DNA of 45,117 nt from Gammaproteobacteria bacterium (GTDB taxonomy: Bacteria > Pseudomonadota > Gammaproteobacteria > Pseudomonadales > Pseudohongiellaceae): NCBI GenBank assembly GCA_017853205.1, contig JAFMKB010000014.1, positions 1 through 45,117 of the forward strand. Reading direction: 5' to 3'. Positions within the stretch are counted from its first letter, which is position 1, and each line of letters opens with the position of its first letter. This document shows, piece by piece, positions 24,884 through 35,195 of the stretch. The translations under genes were made by a program, and so were the position numbers. The notes under the pieces were generated by a model. That model saw nothing but the letters and a program-made list of their open reading frames with translations. It was not told the origin of the DNA and searched no databases.

Positions 24884-26071
24884 TTATTGCGAAGTGACCA
24901 CGCGGGTCCCTACTAAGAAAAACAGCAATGAGGCGACCGATGCGGCGAGCATCATGAGAAGCAGCGGATACACGGTGCCGTTAAAGATGATTGCTACAAG
25001 CTGCGCTGCGATCGCCGAAAAAGCCATCTGTAAAAAACCTGTGAGGCCAGAGGCTGTGCCTGCGAATCGCGGAAATTCATTAATCGCGGCAGCTTGCGCA
25101 TTGGGCAGGGTAATACCATTGCCGAGCACAGCGACGGCGACAGGAATAAATAGGGCGAGCGGGTGATGGAAGCCGAGCAGCTGCAGCGCAATGGCACAGA
25201 CGATTCCAATGATGCCCGTGCTCGCGCCAAGCATTATTAAACGATTGATGCCGAGCGTTCGACCAAAATGACGCGCAATGTAATTGCCGGTCATAAATCC
25301 TAGTGGCACCATAATGAAATAGTAGCCGTACTCCGTTGGTGGACGCTTAAGTACGGTAATCATGATTTCGGGTGCAGCTGAGATAAAGGCAAAAAACACG
25401 ACTGACACAAAGCTAACGCAGAAGGCATACCCCCTGAATGCGCGCGAGCGAAATAGATGGGCGAAGTTTCCTAACATCGCGCCGATGCCTTCAAATGGCA
25501 CCGGCTCCGCCAAGGTCTCGGCGAGAGACGCGCGCAGTACCAGCATTATTCCTAGGCTGAGAGCTGCCATGACCAGAAATACCGATTCCCAGCCAAAGCG
25601 AGACATAAGTTCGCCACCCACGGCAGGTGAGAACATTGGCATCACGACCATTACCATAACGAGCGTTGCAATGACTCGTGCAGCCTGCTCAGGGCCATAG
25701 ACATCTCTCACAATCGCGCGGGCCAGCACGAGCCCGACAGCGCCGCCAAACGCCTGAATGATTCGCCCTGTGATAAGCATCTCGATTGTGTTCGCGAAAA
25801 AGCAGAATAGCGAGCCGATAATCGTAATGCAGAGGCCTAAAATCATGATGGGACGCCGGCCGAACTGATCCGAAAGCGGTCCGTAGGTGAGAGTGCCTAT
25901 CGCAATCGCGAACATGGACAGGCTGAGGGTTAGCTGAGCAACCTCGGCGCTAACCTCGAAAGTTTCTTTGATCACTGGTATTGCCGGCAGCAATATTTGC
26001 ATCGCCGTTGGTCCGAGTGCAGAGGTTGCCGCCAGGAGGACGATGACTCGCTTTGCTAGGGTGTTCTCCAT
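24884..26071 (-). CDS. Bcr/CflA family multidrug efflux MFS transporter
   Basis: A 395-residue transporter with about 12 membrane segments. The N-terminal LLAATSALGPTAMQILLPAIPVIKETF and the following ALGPLSDQFGRRPIM-type loop (TYGPLSDQFGRRPIMILG) match the Bcr/CflA drug:proton antiporter family, as does ARAIVRDVYGPEQAARVIATLVMVM around transmembrane 4-5. Substrates of the family include bicyclomycin and other drugs, but none can be assigned here. It converges on selA with a 40-base gap and has no regulator next to it. Confidence 0.9.
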   Translation of the reverse strand: MENTLAKRVIVLLAATSALGPTAMQILLPAIPVIKETFEVSAEVAQLTLSLSMFAIAIGTLTYGPLSDQFGRRPIMILGLCITIIGSLFCFFANTIEMLITGRIIQAFGGAVGLVLARAIVRDVYGPEQAARVIATLVMVMVVMPMFSPAVGGELMSRFGWESVFLVMAALSLGIMLVLRASLAETLAEPVPFEGIGAMLGNFAHLFRSRAFRGYAFCVSFVSVVFFAFISAAPEIMITVLKRPPTEYGYYFIMVPLGFMTGNYIARHFGRTLGINRLIMLGASTGIIGIVCAIALQLLGFHHPLALFIPVAVAVLGNGITLPNAQAAAINEFPRFAGTASGLTGFLQMAFSAIAAQLVAIIFNGTVYPLLLMMLAASVASLLFFLVGTRVVTSQ

Positions 26072-26125
26072 GACTTCTTATTTCTCGCAGCGAGCCGCTG
26101 TGGCAATACAGTTAGCGTTGCTTAT

Positions 26126-28207
26126 TTAAAAATTCGGTAATGCGCTTTCGCTACCGTAACTCTGTGATCTCAACACCACGCTCGCGCCCATGAGCGCCGA
26201 GAGTTGAGCTTTGCTCAGATCGACTCCGATACCGAAAAGCTGACGTTGAAACTCGACGGCCATTTCTGCGGGATCTAGCTCGCCGGATTTCGGAGTGTAG
26301 CACGAAAGCACCGCGCCTTCGCTGTCGCGCAGGCAAAGTGAGGTTGCCGCGATTTCTAATGCGAGCCCCTCGGGTGTCGCGTCGAACCGAGGTGACGCGG
26401 CAAGCTTAGAGGCTAGTGCGAGCGCGAGCTCACTCCCATCGTGGCTAAGTGCTATTGGGATATTGCCGCCCAGTCGACGGGCGAGGCTTGGATCTTGTCG
26501 CAGGGAGGTGCTCAACAGGGAGCGCGCCATAAGGGCATCGCCTTTACTCCAATGCGCGTGAGCTAGATGCCAGTGCACGCGTGCGCGTAGCAAGACTTCG
26601 GCGCTTGGAAGCAGCGAAAGAGCAAGCATGCCCTCGCTGATGACCCTGTCGAACTCCTCTTGCAGCGCGGCTGTCTCAGTTTCAAAAACATGTTTGTAGC
26701 CCGCCGCGCCACGGAAGGAACCTCGGATTTCCGCGTCGGCGATAAGCAGGTCAAAAACGCCGGCTCCCAGTAGTTTTGCGATCTCGGGCTCCATCCATTC
26801 TGGTATGTGTACATCGAGCGGCGCATAGGGGCGGAGTCGATCGCGCATGATTTCGGCGTTAGCGAAAAGAGATGCGGCACGGCGGCCAGCGCGCCAGGCC
26901 GCGAGTCGCGTGAGTTGCGCTTTGGCGACTAAGGAAAGCCTCAGTTGCCAGTCTTGCGCTGCGGCATGCTCAAGTTGACGTTCGTAATCAGCGCGATAGG
27001 CGAGGGTAGTAAGCAGTGCCGCGATCGCATCTTTTTGCGCATCGTCTGCGCTAAAATTCCCGTTACGATCCGGCTGATTCAAGGCAGATTCGGCGAGGCG
27101 CGCCGCATCTTCCGTGTAGCCTGCAATGAGCAGAAAGGCCGCGCTTACGAGGAAATGTTCAGCACGATTACTGACGCCAATCAGAGGATCTTGTCTGTTA
27201 CGCCAGATTAACATTTGCCCTAGTGCGCTCTGCGCATCGTCGAATCGACCCTGCGCGAGTGTCAGATAGAGCTTCTGAATCCAAGGGTTGGACACGCTGC
27301 TCGGATTTGGATAGCGAGTGGCCCTGTCGATTAAATTTTCTGCTTGATCGACACGGAGTCTGCTTAGGGCGACTTCCGCAGCGTTAGTGAGCGTCACTGT
27401 GCTTAATTCCGGTCGGTCACTCTGTGCTGCTTCGTCAAGTTCAAGTGCTTTATCGCAGGCTGGTGCCGAGAGATTTTCTTGAGGCTCGCTGAGTTCTACC
27501 GCGCAGAGAGTATTCCAAGCCTGCGCTTCGGAGAATCGGTCCACGTCCTCTGCGGCTAAGACCCGCAGCGCACTTTGCCGCGCGTCTTCGAAACGGCCGA
27601 GCTTGATTAGTGGCCAGCCTTTGTAGGATTCGAGGTTAACCCCGTAGGCTTCCGTCAATGCATCCAAGTAGCGGAGAGAGTCCTCCTGATTACCGATAAG
27701 CTGATGAACGGATGCCAGTTGATTCAGGGTAAGGTAGTGCCACAGCGGCGTCTCCGGTTTTGCGTCTAATGGCGCCTCGGCGCTTACCTCTATCATCTGG
27801 TCAAACGAGCGGATTTTACTCTTGGCTTCGGCCTGATTCAGGTGGAATAGTGCGCGTGGGACATTGCCTTCAACCGATAATAATACCTCTGCAAGGGTGT
27901 AATGCGCTGCTGCAGAATCCGGCGCCGTGGTCAACCATTGCTCTGCGAGCTCGCGTGCGCGAATACGCAAATTAGCATCGAGCGCGCTACACACAGCGAG
28001 GGCTTGAGGTTCGACAATAGTTCGCAGGCCGAAGCAAATCTCCGGCGTAGGCAGTTCGATTTCGGTAAGGTCTTGTCCCTTAGCAGAGATGCTCAGAGTA
28101 AGCGAAAGTAACGCGCACAAAAGGTAAAGGGTAGCATCAATCAGAGGACGCTGTCTGAACGAGCGACCGGTTAACGTCGGCATTTTACCTGCAAAGTTAT
28201 CAATCAT
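26126..28207 (-). CDS. TPR-type repeat protein, exported or membrane anchored, in a MoxR operon
   Basis: A 693-residue protein with a hydrophobic N-terminal segment (about residues 24-42, ending ISAKGQ), then mostly Ala/Leu-rich helices resembling tetratricopeptide repeats (for example AAAHYTLAEVLLSVEGNVPRALFHLNQAE and HWHLAHAHWSKGDALMARSLL). No catalytic motif is seen. It starts 40 bases after the MoxR gene and is the last gene of the DUF58/transglutaminase/MoxR cluster, so a scaffold or partner role in that system is likely. ATG 28207 has GAGGA upstream; ATG 28183, with AGGT upstream, would give a shorter signal sequence and is equally possible. Confidence 0.72.
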   Translation of the reverse strand: MIDNFAGKMPTLTGRSFRQRPLIDATLYLLCALLSLTLSISAKGQDLTEIELPTPEICFGLRTIVEPQALAVCSALDANLRIRARELAEQWLTTAPDSAAAHYTLAEVLLSVEGNVPRALFHLNQAEAKSKIRSFDQMIEVSAEAPLDAKPETPLWHYLTLNQLASVHQLIGNQEDSLRYLDALTEAYGVNLESYKGWPLIKLGRFEDARQSALRVLAAEDVDRFSEAQAWNTLCAVELSEPQENLSAPACDKALELDEAAQSDRPELSTVTLTNAAEVALSRLRVDQAENLIDRATRYPNPSSVSNPWIQKLYLTLAQGRFDDAQSALGQMLIWRNRQDPLIGVSNRAEHFLVSAAFLLIAGYTEDAARLAESALNQPDRNGNFSADDAQKDAIAALLTTLAYRADYERQLEHAAAQDWQLRLSLVAKAQLTRLAAWRAGRRAASLFANAEIMRDRLRPYAPLDVHIPEWMEPEIAKLLGAGVFDLLIADAEIRGSFRGAAGYKHVFETETAALQEEFDRVISEGMLALSLLPSAEVLLRARVHWHLAHAHWSKGDALMARSLLSTSLRQDPSLARRLGGNIPIALSHDGSELALALASKLAASPRFDATPEGLALEIAATSLCLRDSEGAVLSCYTPKSGELDPAEMAVEFQRQLFGIGVDLSKAQLSALMGASVVLRSQSYGSESALPNF

Positions 28208-28247
28208 CCTCGCGAATATCCTCGCGCATCAGCCTAGGGCGTCTGCT

Positions 28248-29342
28248 CTATCGAAGGGTGGATCGGGCAAGCTGCTCCATCGCTGGCATCATGATTTCGC
28301 GCAGCAGTGCATAGACGTCGCCGGCACCCGGTGCGAGCTCGAGGCGGTGAGCGAACACCTGCGGTAGTAGTTTTTCGATGTCGGCCGCACTGACATAATT
28401 ACGCCCGTCGAGTGCAGCCGCCGCTTTTAGCGCAGGCAGCATAAGCACAATGCTGCGGGTGGAATTGCCTTGGAGAACACGTGAATCGCGTCTCAAATCT
28501 CTCGAAATATCGACCAGTGCGACTTTTATGGCGTCGCTGATTACTACGTTGGACGCAATGATCCGACGCGCGCTCAGGAGCGATTCTCGGGTCACTGTAT
28601 TCTCGGTCGCAATGCGTGTGCTTCCCTGTTGTCGATCGAGGTGGGTTGATAAAACAGCTAGCTCGGCGTCACGATCGATGTGTTCCATCGTCAATTTAAA
28701 CAAAAATCGATCAAGCTGCGGTGTTGGCAGGGGGTATGTACCAACCAAATCTAAGGGGTTTTGAGTCGCGATAACGAAAAACAGCTCGCCAAGTGGGTAG
28801 GTCGTGTTGTCAACGGACACCTGTTTCTCCCCCATCGCTTCGAGCATCGCTGATTGCACTTTGGGTGATGTGCGGTTGATCTCGTCAGCAAGCACCACGT
28901 GCGCAAACAGCGGTCCGCGGCGAAAATGAAAGCTGTTATTGCTCGGATCGAAAATTGGCACGCCGGTAACATCAGAAGGCAGCAGGTCGGGTGTAAACTG
29001 AATGCGTCGGAAAGCAGCAATATCCTGTTCAGCAATTGAGTTATCGGATGACATTAGTGGAACTTTCTTGCTGACTATCGCCTCACCGAGAGTTTTCGCA
29101 AGGGTGGTTTTTCCGGAGCCAGGAAAATCTTCCAGTAGCACATGGCCATCTGAAACTAGCGCGATAATGCATAGCTCGATCACCTCATCGCGTCCTATAA
29201 CGGTCTCTTTAACGATGCCGGAGAGTTTGACTAAGGTCTCGCGCGCAGCAGCCAGTTCATGTTGAGGATCTGAAGAATCTAAAGGGGAACTAACAGATAT
29301 TGCGAGCGAATCATCGTCCGCTGTTACGTTGTCTAAACTCAT
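28248..29342 (-). CDS. MoxR family AAA+ ATPase
   Basis: A 364-residue ATPase. Walker A is PGSGKTT (74-80), Walker B is VVLADEINR, and the sensor-like FFVIATQNPLDLVGTYPLPTPQLDRF is the MoxR signature. MoxR ATPases act as chaperones for maturation of partner proteins and are typically encoded with DUF58 and transglutaminase-like genes, as here. It lies 17 bases after the transglutaminase-like gene. The N-terminal 40 residues are acidic and probably disordered. The partner substrate is unknown. Confidence 0.93.
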   Translation of the reverse strand: MSLDNVTADDDSLAISVSSPLDSSDPQHELAAARETLVKLSGIVKETVIGRDEVIELCIIALVSDGHVLLEDFPGSGKTTLAKTLGEAIVSKKVPLMSSDNSIAEQDIAAFRRIQFTPDLLPSDVTGVPIFDPSNNSFHFRRGPLFAHVVLADEINRTSPKVQSAMLEAMGEKQVSVDNTTYPLGELFFVIATQNPLDLVGTYPLPTPQLDRFLFKLTMEHIDRDAELAVLSTHLDRQQGSTRIATENTVTRESLLSARRIIASNVVISDAIKVALVDISRDLRRDSRVLQGNSTRSIVLMLPALKAAAALDGRNYVSAADIEKLLPQVFAHRLELAPGAGDVYALLREIMMPAMEQLARSTLR

Positions 29343-29359
29343 TTAAAACTCCAATCGGG

Positions 29360-31660
29360 CTAGCGTGTTGTAGACCAGCTAAAGGGATGCAGGGCGCCGA
29401 CCAGTCTGCGCCATAACGGGAAGTTGGTTTTTAGTTCAGAGCAAACCGATCGTTCAAGTGAATCCCATTCGTACGCGCTAAGCTTTGGATGGTCGTTGGT
29501 CTTGGTGCGAGATTGATTAAGATTCGATGTAGAGTACGTGTTACCCAATGTTGCCGCTAAATGGGCGTGTGTAAGCTTAGCGAGACCCGGAGTGTAGAAA
29601 GAGCAACGGGCTGCAAATGCTTCTCGAGATTCGCCAAATTCTCGTCTCAGACCCACATCGGCGAGCCGATCGAGAGTTGCTCTGTAGCCTGTCAGTGATC
29701 GATTTTTCCCCGCTCCGAAGCGTGGCGCGAACCGACGTTGTATTTTTGCAAGGTAACCGAGCATTACGATAAATGCTGCAGCGATAGTGAGGTAGCGGCC
29801 TAATTGCCGCAGCAATGCTATGGGATCGAAAGCCGACTCACGCTGCGCGTCAATAAACTGCTCAAATGACGATTCATTGCGCAGCATATCTCCGAGGAGT
29901 TGCTGCAGATTATCCTGCGGGTCGGTGGTCATATCTACAAGCGTCTGCTGGGGCGCCGGATCGATGATGACCCAACCCACATCTTCAAAATATACCTCGG
30001 GCCACGCGTGTCCATGAATAGCCTGTATGAGTAAGGATGATCCGCCTGCTCGGTTACTTGCCGGAACGGAATAACCAACGCCGACGCGAGCGGGTATGCC
30101 GAGGCTGCGGTATAAATAAACTGCCGAGAAAGCAAAGTGAACACAGTAGCCTGTGAGGTCACCGAAGAGGAAGGAGGCTGCTGGGTCGGGTTCTGCCGCG
30201 TGCGCGTTTTTTAAGCTGTAGATTCCATTTTCATCGAGATACTGTTTGATGGTCCATGCGCGTGCAAAATCGTCCTGCGCGAATTCGGGTTTTAATTGCG
30301 CGGTTAACGACGCTGCCAGCTCTGCGTAGCGATCATCATCGGGTAACGTTAAGTATTCTGCTGCAACGTCGGCGCTCCATGCTTCATTGCCAGTCTTACG
30401 TCCCAATAGAATATCAAACTCGAAAAGGGGGACATGCGAAATAGCTTCATACGCATTGTCGAAGCGCGTTGCATTTGGATTGGGGATGCGTTTAAACGCC
30501 GTTGGCGTGTCTAGTCCAAAGGGTGAGCGGTGAGGGACTAGGGTGCCAATTGTGGTTCGCACCGCCATTCGCGGTGCCTCGGACAGGGGAGAAGTCGCGT
30601 AGTCTAAGCCTTGTTCGGTATTGGAATCACGCGAATCGATGGGGCGATCAAAACCCGTCAAAAGGTCGGTGTCCATGTCCGCACGCGTGGCGTAGTCGAT
30701 ACGTTGCCCGTTGAATTGTGAATAGGCAGATTCACGGAAATAGTATGATCCGTCGACGGGTTCATAGTCATCATGGAAAACGACGACGGCGACCGGCGCA
30801 GCTTTATCCTTTGGATCATTCGTACTGTCCTGGAAGGGATTGTCTTCTTGACTCCCGTTGCCTTGCTGTCCCGTGAGGCCGAGGTCGTTGGTAAGCTCTG
30901 GGGTCGGTAGACCGAAGCGGCTCACAAAAACAGTAAGTAAAAGGCAAACAGCTATGAGAGTGGCAAGATGGTAAACCGCGCGCACCTTGTTTGTTTCTTG
31001 CATATTGATAGCTGTGAGCACGAGCAGAGAGACAGTACCGATGCCCATCAATAAATACGCAGGATCATAGCCACGAATGAGAGCGAAGTCGCCGAGTACG
31101 AACGGGCGGTCGATCATGCCGTTGCGATGAGCGGTAAGCGTGAAGACGATTGCACAGGCAATAAATACTAGTTCGCATAGCCTTCCAGCACCGCCCCGCT
31201 GCGACAGTAAATGCAAGCTGCCGCAGAGCGCTGCGGCTAACGCGAAACCTGCGATAAATTCTCCCACGCTGTAGAGTGCTAATGGGTTGTCTGCAGCCAA
31301 TGGGTTAGCACTTAGCAGTTCGCTAAGCTCGCTGCCGTTGCGCAGAACGCTAGCAACCATTAAGCCAACTAATGCGAGTAGCAGTGCGACGGCTATCGCA
31401 GCGCTCAAGCGAAAATGGGCTAGCCTGCCTGTTTGGTAGAACCTATCGAGCAAGAATGGCACAAGCAAGGCGCCCAAAACTGCGCCTAACGAGCCACTCG
31501 CTATGGTTAGAGGGAGGCTCACAAGCCATGCAGCGAAGGCAACAGCTGTTAGGCGCAAAAACTGGGTTTTGCGAAAGTGGCGGGCGCCGTCACTCCGTGC
31601 CGACCGTGCAGCACTGCCTGCGTCTACTGAAATTGGGAGCGGCTTAACCAAGAATCGCAT
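29360..31660 (-). CDS. DUF3488/transglutaminase-like membrane protein
   Basis: A 766-residue protein. The N-terminal about 270 residues contain several membrane segments, followed by a long periplasmic part and a transglutaminase-like domain: Cys506 in LTGYCVHFAFSAVYLYRSLGIPARV, His in GHAWPEVYF and Asp in IIDPAP, in the usual Cys-His-Asp order. One more membrane segment follows (ITIAAAFIVMLGYLA) and then a cytoplasmic C-terminus. Such proteins accompany MoxR and DUF58 genes. A role in envelope protein processing is suspected but not established. It overlaps the upstream DUF58 gene by 17 bases. Confidence 0.9.
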   Translation of the reverse strand: MRFLVKPLPISVDAGSAARSARSDGARHFRKTQFLRLTAVAFAAWLVSLPLTIASGSLGAVLGALLVPFLLDRFYQTGRLAHFRLSAAIAVALLLALVGLMVASVLRNGSELSELLSANPLAADNPLALYSVGEFIAGFALAAALCGSLHLLSQRGGAGRLCELVFIACAIVFTLTAHRNGMIDRPFVLGDFALIRGYDPAYLLMGIGTVSLLVLTAINMQETNKVRAVYHLATLIAVCLLLTVFVSRFGLPTPELTNDLGLTGQQGNGSQEDNPFQDSTNDPKDKAAPVAVVVFHDDYEPVDGSYYFRESAYSQFNGQRIDYATRADMDTDLLTGFDRPIDSRDSNTEQGLDYATSPLSEAPRMAVRTTIGTLVPHRSPFGLDTPTAFKRIPNPNATRFDNAYEAISHVPLFEFDILLGRKTGNEAWSADVAAEYLTLPDDDRYAELAASLTAQLKPEFAQDDFARAWTIKQYLDENGIYSLKNAHAAEPDPAASFLFGDLTGYCVHFAFSAVYLYRSLGIPARVGVGYSVPASNRAGGSSLLIQAIHGHAWPEVYFEDVGWVIIDPAPQQTLVDMTTDPQDNLQQLLGDMLRNESSFEQFIDAQRESAFDPIALLRQLGRYLTIAAAFIVMLGYLAKIQRRFAPRFGAGKNRSLTGYRATLDRLADVGLRREFGESREAFAARCSFYTPGLAKLTHAHLAATLGNTYSTSNLNQSRTKTNDHPKLSAYEWDSLERSVCSELKTNFPLWRRLVGALHPFSWSTTR

Positions 31661-33014
31661 CCTCGAGGTCGGAAATTTTTAGCAAATCTCCGCTGGTTCT
31701 ATCGACTAGTACGATCGATTCTACGCACTGGCTCAGAGCCGTCAAATCTGATGTAGAAGAAAGCTTTGGTGATTTAGGCGCGGACCGGGACTCCTGCCAC
31801 AGCGCTTTCTGCCAACTCGCCGAAGGAGTGTGTCTGCCGAGCACGTCTACGCCGACGACTAGATTAAGTCGACAACTGCCCGAGTGAGCGGTTGCGGCAA
31901 GCTTATTGAGCACCGCTGAATCGCGCGCGCTGGCAAAAACTAGGCACTGAGTACATCGAGTGGCGGCGATAAATCGGTCTAGACCATAATAGGATTCCGA
32001 GTCTGATGTACGGTTATTAAATCGTGATTCGTCGGTCATGGCAGACGCTGAAATAGCATCAAGCGCATCCTCAAGGCTCCGGTATTCAAGTGTGCCGGTA
32101 GGAGAGGGGGTATCTGCACCGAAGCGCCAATCGTCGCCTAGCAACCCGCATTCAAGCGTTAGTCTTGCCAGAGCTGAAGCTGCCTCGTCGCCTACGCCAC
32201 TCACTAAGTAAGCGCAGGCCTTGTCGTCGAATGCAACGCTGCGTTCGGGGAGTCGAACATTGAGCTGTCGATTTCGGGCGAAGCCTTTCCACATTATGTC
32301 GCGCACCGAGTCTCCGGGCGTATAGGGCCGGATTTCCATACGGTCGCCGTCAGGTCGACCACCGTTATCAGGCAAGCCGTCCTCCATAACGCGCGCGCGT
32401 TGGAGTGTGATTGCTTTATAGGCTCCTATGCGAGGAAGGGTTCTGTGAGGAAAAGGTTGTGTTGCGAGCCAGCTATAGCTGCAGAACCCGAGTGCATCTC
32501 TGACTTCGAACCGGCGGGTGATTGAGGCGCTTTTGCCTCGACGCGCAGGAATGATCGTTTCGTGTAGACGATTATCTCGTCGATGCTCGTTTAAAGTTTC
32601 TATGTTCGCTGGCGAAACGATTTGCCAATTGATGCGGATGAGTGGAAGCCCGCGAACCGCGACGAGCGAAAAATCCGTGCTATTGAAATATCCCGCCTCG
32701 AAGGAGGCGTAACCCGACCGGGAGGTCGATTGATTCTGCAAAGCTCGAATGACGCGACGCTGCACGATCAGACCGCCGATGACTGTTGCGAAGAGAGAGG
32801 TTATCACCACGAAGAGTGCACAGAGGCATAGGGCGAAAACGACGAGGTCCATGCTGCCATAGCCGAATAGACGCAGAGCGCCTGCCGATAAAATCAGTGC
32901 TAGGCTACCTTGCCCCGTCAACGGAAAATGCGAAACGAGAGCGGCAATGAGCGCGCGTATCCGCCCTAAGATAGTTTTTTGTTGAGCGTCTTCACTGCTG
33001 AATACTTCTTGCAT
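31644..33014 (-). CDS. DUF58 domain-containing protein
   Basis: A 456-residue protein with two N-terminal transmembrane segments and the DUF58 motif MEIRPYTPGDSVRDIMWKGFARNRQLNVRLPE, the conserved core of the family. A von Willebrand A-like fold usually follows; here the C-terminal part contains LVVGVDVLG but no clear MIDAS DxSxS. It is the first gene of the four-gene operon (DUF58, transglutaminase-like, MoxR, TPR protein). Function is inferred from the cluster only. Confidence 0.87.
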   Translation of the reverse strand: MQEVFSSEDAQQKTILGRIRALIAALVSHFPLTGQGSLALILSAGALRLFGYGSMDLVVFALCLCALFVVITSLFATVIGGLIVQRRVIRALQNQSTSRSGYASFEAGYFNSTDFSLVAVRGLPLIRINWQIVSPANIETLNEHRRDNRLHETIIPARRGKSASITRRFEVRDALGFCSYSWLATQPFPHRTLPRIGAYKAITLQRARVMEDGLPDNGGRPDGDRMEIRPYTPGDSVRDIMWKGFARNRQLNVRLPERSVAFDDKACAYLVSGVGDEAASALARLTLECGLLGDDWRFGADTPSPTGTLEYRSLEDALDAISASAMTDESRFNNRTSDSESYYGLDRFIAATRCTQCLVFASARDSAVLNKLAATAHSGSCRLNLVVGVDVLGRHTPSASWQKALWQESRSAPKSPKLSSTSDLTALSQCVESIVLVDRTSGDLLKISDLEDAILG

Positions 33015-33079
33015 TAGTTCTCTTTAGGCGGGTTCGCCAAACCCTCTCGGCTTCATCGCCAGATCTAGCATGCGAATAG

Positions 33080-35017
33080 TTACTTATTTATTCGCTTGGC
33101 GACAAGCTGGTCGACCACGGTTGGGTCGGCGAGAGTTGTTGTATCGCCGAGAGATTCGAGTTCATTCGCTGCGATTTTTCGCAAAATCCGACGCATGATT
33201 TTGCCTGAACGAGTTTTTGGCAGCCCGGGCGCAAACTGAATTATCTCAGGTCGCGCGAAAGCACCGATTTCGCTTGCAACGAATGCGCGTAGATTGGCGT
33301 TGAGCTCGCTCGATTCATCGATTCCATCCATAAGCGTGACATAGGCATAGATCGCTTGCCCTTTGATATCGTGAGGATAGCCAACGACTGCCGCCTCGGC
33401 GACGCTTTCATGTAAGACGAGCGCGCTTTCGATTTCGGCGGTGCCCAAGCGATGTCCTGAAACATTGATCACATCGTCGACGCGACCGGTTACCCAGTAA
33501 TAGCCATCCTCATCTCGGTGCGCGCTGTCGCCAGTAAAGTAATAACCCGGATACGCTTTGAAATAAGTATCGATGCAGCGCTGGTGATCGCCATAGATGC
33601 TGCGAAGCTGACTTGGCCAAGTTTGCCCAAGGACGAGATTGCCGGTAGCAATTCCCTGGAGCTCGTTTCCCTCGGTGTCGAGTAATAGGGGTTTTACACC
33701 GAAAAAGGGGAGTGTTGCCGAACCTGGTTTTAGGTCGGTGACACCGGGCAGCGGAGTAATCATGATGGCGCCGGTTTCAGTTTGCCACCATGTGTCGACA
33801 ATGGCGCATCGACCCTCGCCTACGACTCTGTAATACCATTCCCAAGCTTCAGGATTGATAGGCTCACCGACGCTGCCCAAAAGCCTTAGCGAGGCGCGCG
33901 AAGTGCGTGTGACTGGCTCATCGCCAGCAGCCATTAGCGCCCGGATTGCTGTCGGTGCAGTATAGAAAATATTTACCTTATGCTTGTCGATTACCTGCCA
34001 AAAACGTGAGGCGTCTGGATAGGTTGGAACCCCTTCGAACATGAGAGTTGTCGCGCCGTTGGCCAACGGCCCGTAGACTATATAGCTATGACCCGTAACC
34101 CAGCCTACGTCAGCGGTGCACCAGTAAATATCGCCCTCGTGGTAATCGAATACGTATTTGTGGGTCATGCTCGCCCCGAGCAGGTAGCCAGCGGTAGTGT
34201 GAAGCACTCCTTTGGGTTTGCCAGTCGATCCCGACGTGTAAAGTATAAATAAGGGGTCCTCTGCCGCCATCAGCTCAATGGGGCAGTCGGCAGACTGTAC
34301 GCTTGTGCTTTGGTGGTAGCAGACATCACGAGCGTCGTCCCAACTGATTTTTGCGTGGGTGCGGCGCACGACAAATACGGTGTGAACGCCGGGGCAGTCT
34401 GCTACCGCTGCGTCGACGTTCGCCTTCAACGGTATTGCCCGTCCCCCGCGAACACCTTCGTCGGCGGTGATCACTACCCGACAGTCCGAGTCGAGAATAC
34501 GGTCCTTTAGCGACTCCGGGGAGAAGCCGCCGAAGACGACAGAATGCACCGCGCCGATGCGGGCGCAGGCGAGCATCGCGTAGCTCGCCTCTGGAATCAT
34601 TGGCATATAAATACAGACTCTGTCACCTTTTTTTACACCGCGCGCTTTAAGTGCGTTAGCAAGTCTGCCGACCGCTTCATGCAGCGCTTTGTAGGTTATA
34701 TGGGCATCGTCGCTAGGGTCGTCGCCTTCCCAAATAATCGCTGTTTGCGCCGAGCGATGCTCGAGGTGCCTGTCTATACAGTTATAGGCGACGTTCAGCC
34801 GCGCCCCCTCGAACCATTTCGAGTCTGCTGTGGCAAAATTGCCGCCACTCACATAGCGCCATGGCTCGTGCCAATGCAGTAGACTCCCGGCCTGCTCGGC
34901 CCAAAACTCCTCCGGGTTCTCGATAGACTGGGCGTACATTGCCTCATACTGCGCTCTGGTAAGGTGGCTACGAGCGGCGGCTTGTTCTGTCACGGGGTAG
35001 AGCTTGCTGCTAGACAT
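33080..35017 (-). CDS. acs: Acetyl-CoA synthetase
   Basis: A 645-residue AMP-forming synthetase that turns acetate, ATP and CoA into acetyl-CoA. The P-loop-like motif [16 protein letters not shown], the [18 protein letters not shown] core and the C-terminal [13 protein letters not shown] with the acetylatable lysine are all present. The open frame reaches 35140, but I start at ATG 35017: GGAAAG precedes it and the length then matches the usual 650 residues. It lies downstream of panC with a 178-base gap, the neighbourhood seen in Pseudomonas. Acetate use is commonly under catabolite control in relatives, though no site is visible here. Confidence 0.96.
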   Translation of the reverse strand: MSSSKLYPVTEQAAARSHLTRAQYEAMYAQSIENPEEFWAEQAGSLLHWHEPWRYVSGGNFATADSKWFEGARLNVAYNCIDRHLEHRSAQTAIIWEGDDPSDDAHITYKALHEAVGRLANALKARGVKKGDRVCIYMPMIPEASYAMLACARIGAVHSVVFGGFSPESLKDRILDSDCRVVITADEGVRGGRAIPLKANVDAAVADCPGVHTVFVVRRTHAKISWDDARDVCYHQSTSVQSADCPIELMAAEDPLFILYTSGSTGKPKGVLHTTAGYLLGASMTHKYVFDYHEGDIYWCTADVGWVTGHSYIVYGPLANGATTLMFEGVPTYPDASRFWQVIDKHKVNIFYTAPTAIRALMAAGDEPVTRTSRASLRLLGSVGEPINPEAWEWYYRVVGEGRCAIVDTWWQTETGAIMITPLPGVTDLKPGSATLPFFGVKPLLLDTEGNELQGIATGNLVLGQTWPSQLRSIYGDHQRCIDTYFKAYPGYYFTGDSAHRDEDGYYWVTGRVDDVINVSGHRLGTAEIESALVLHESVAEAAVVGYPHDIKGQAIYAYVTLMDGIDESSELNANLRAFVASEIGAFARPEIIQFAPGLPKTRSGKIMRRILRKIAANELESLGDTTTLADPTVVDQLVAKRINK

Positions 35018-35195
35018 AAAAGGGCTTTCCAAAGACGCTGAAATGGCGTGATCGCCGAGGGTGATTCTGTTTCTGAGTATGCCGTAAAGGCACACCCATC
35101 TCAACGCGGTCAGGCGGCTGCTCGAGCCCTCGAAGCCCAATGACTTTCGCCGCTAACTTAGGCAATCAGGGTAGGTAGAAAACTTACGAGTGAAA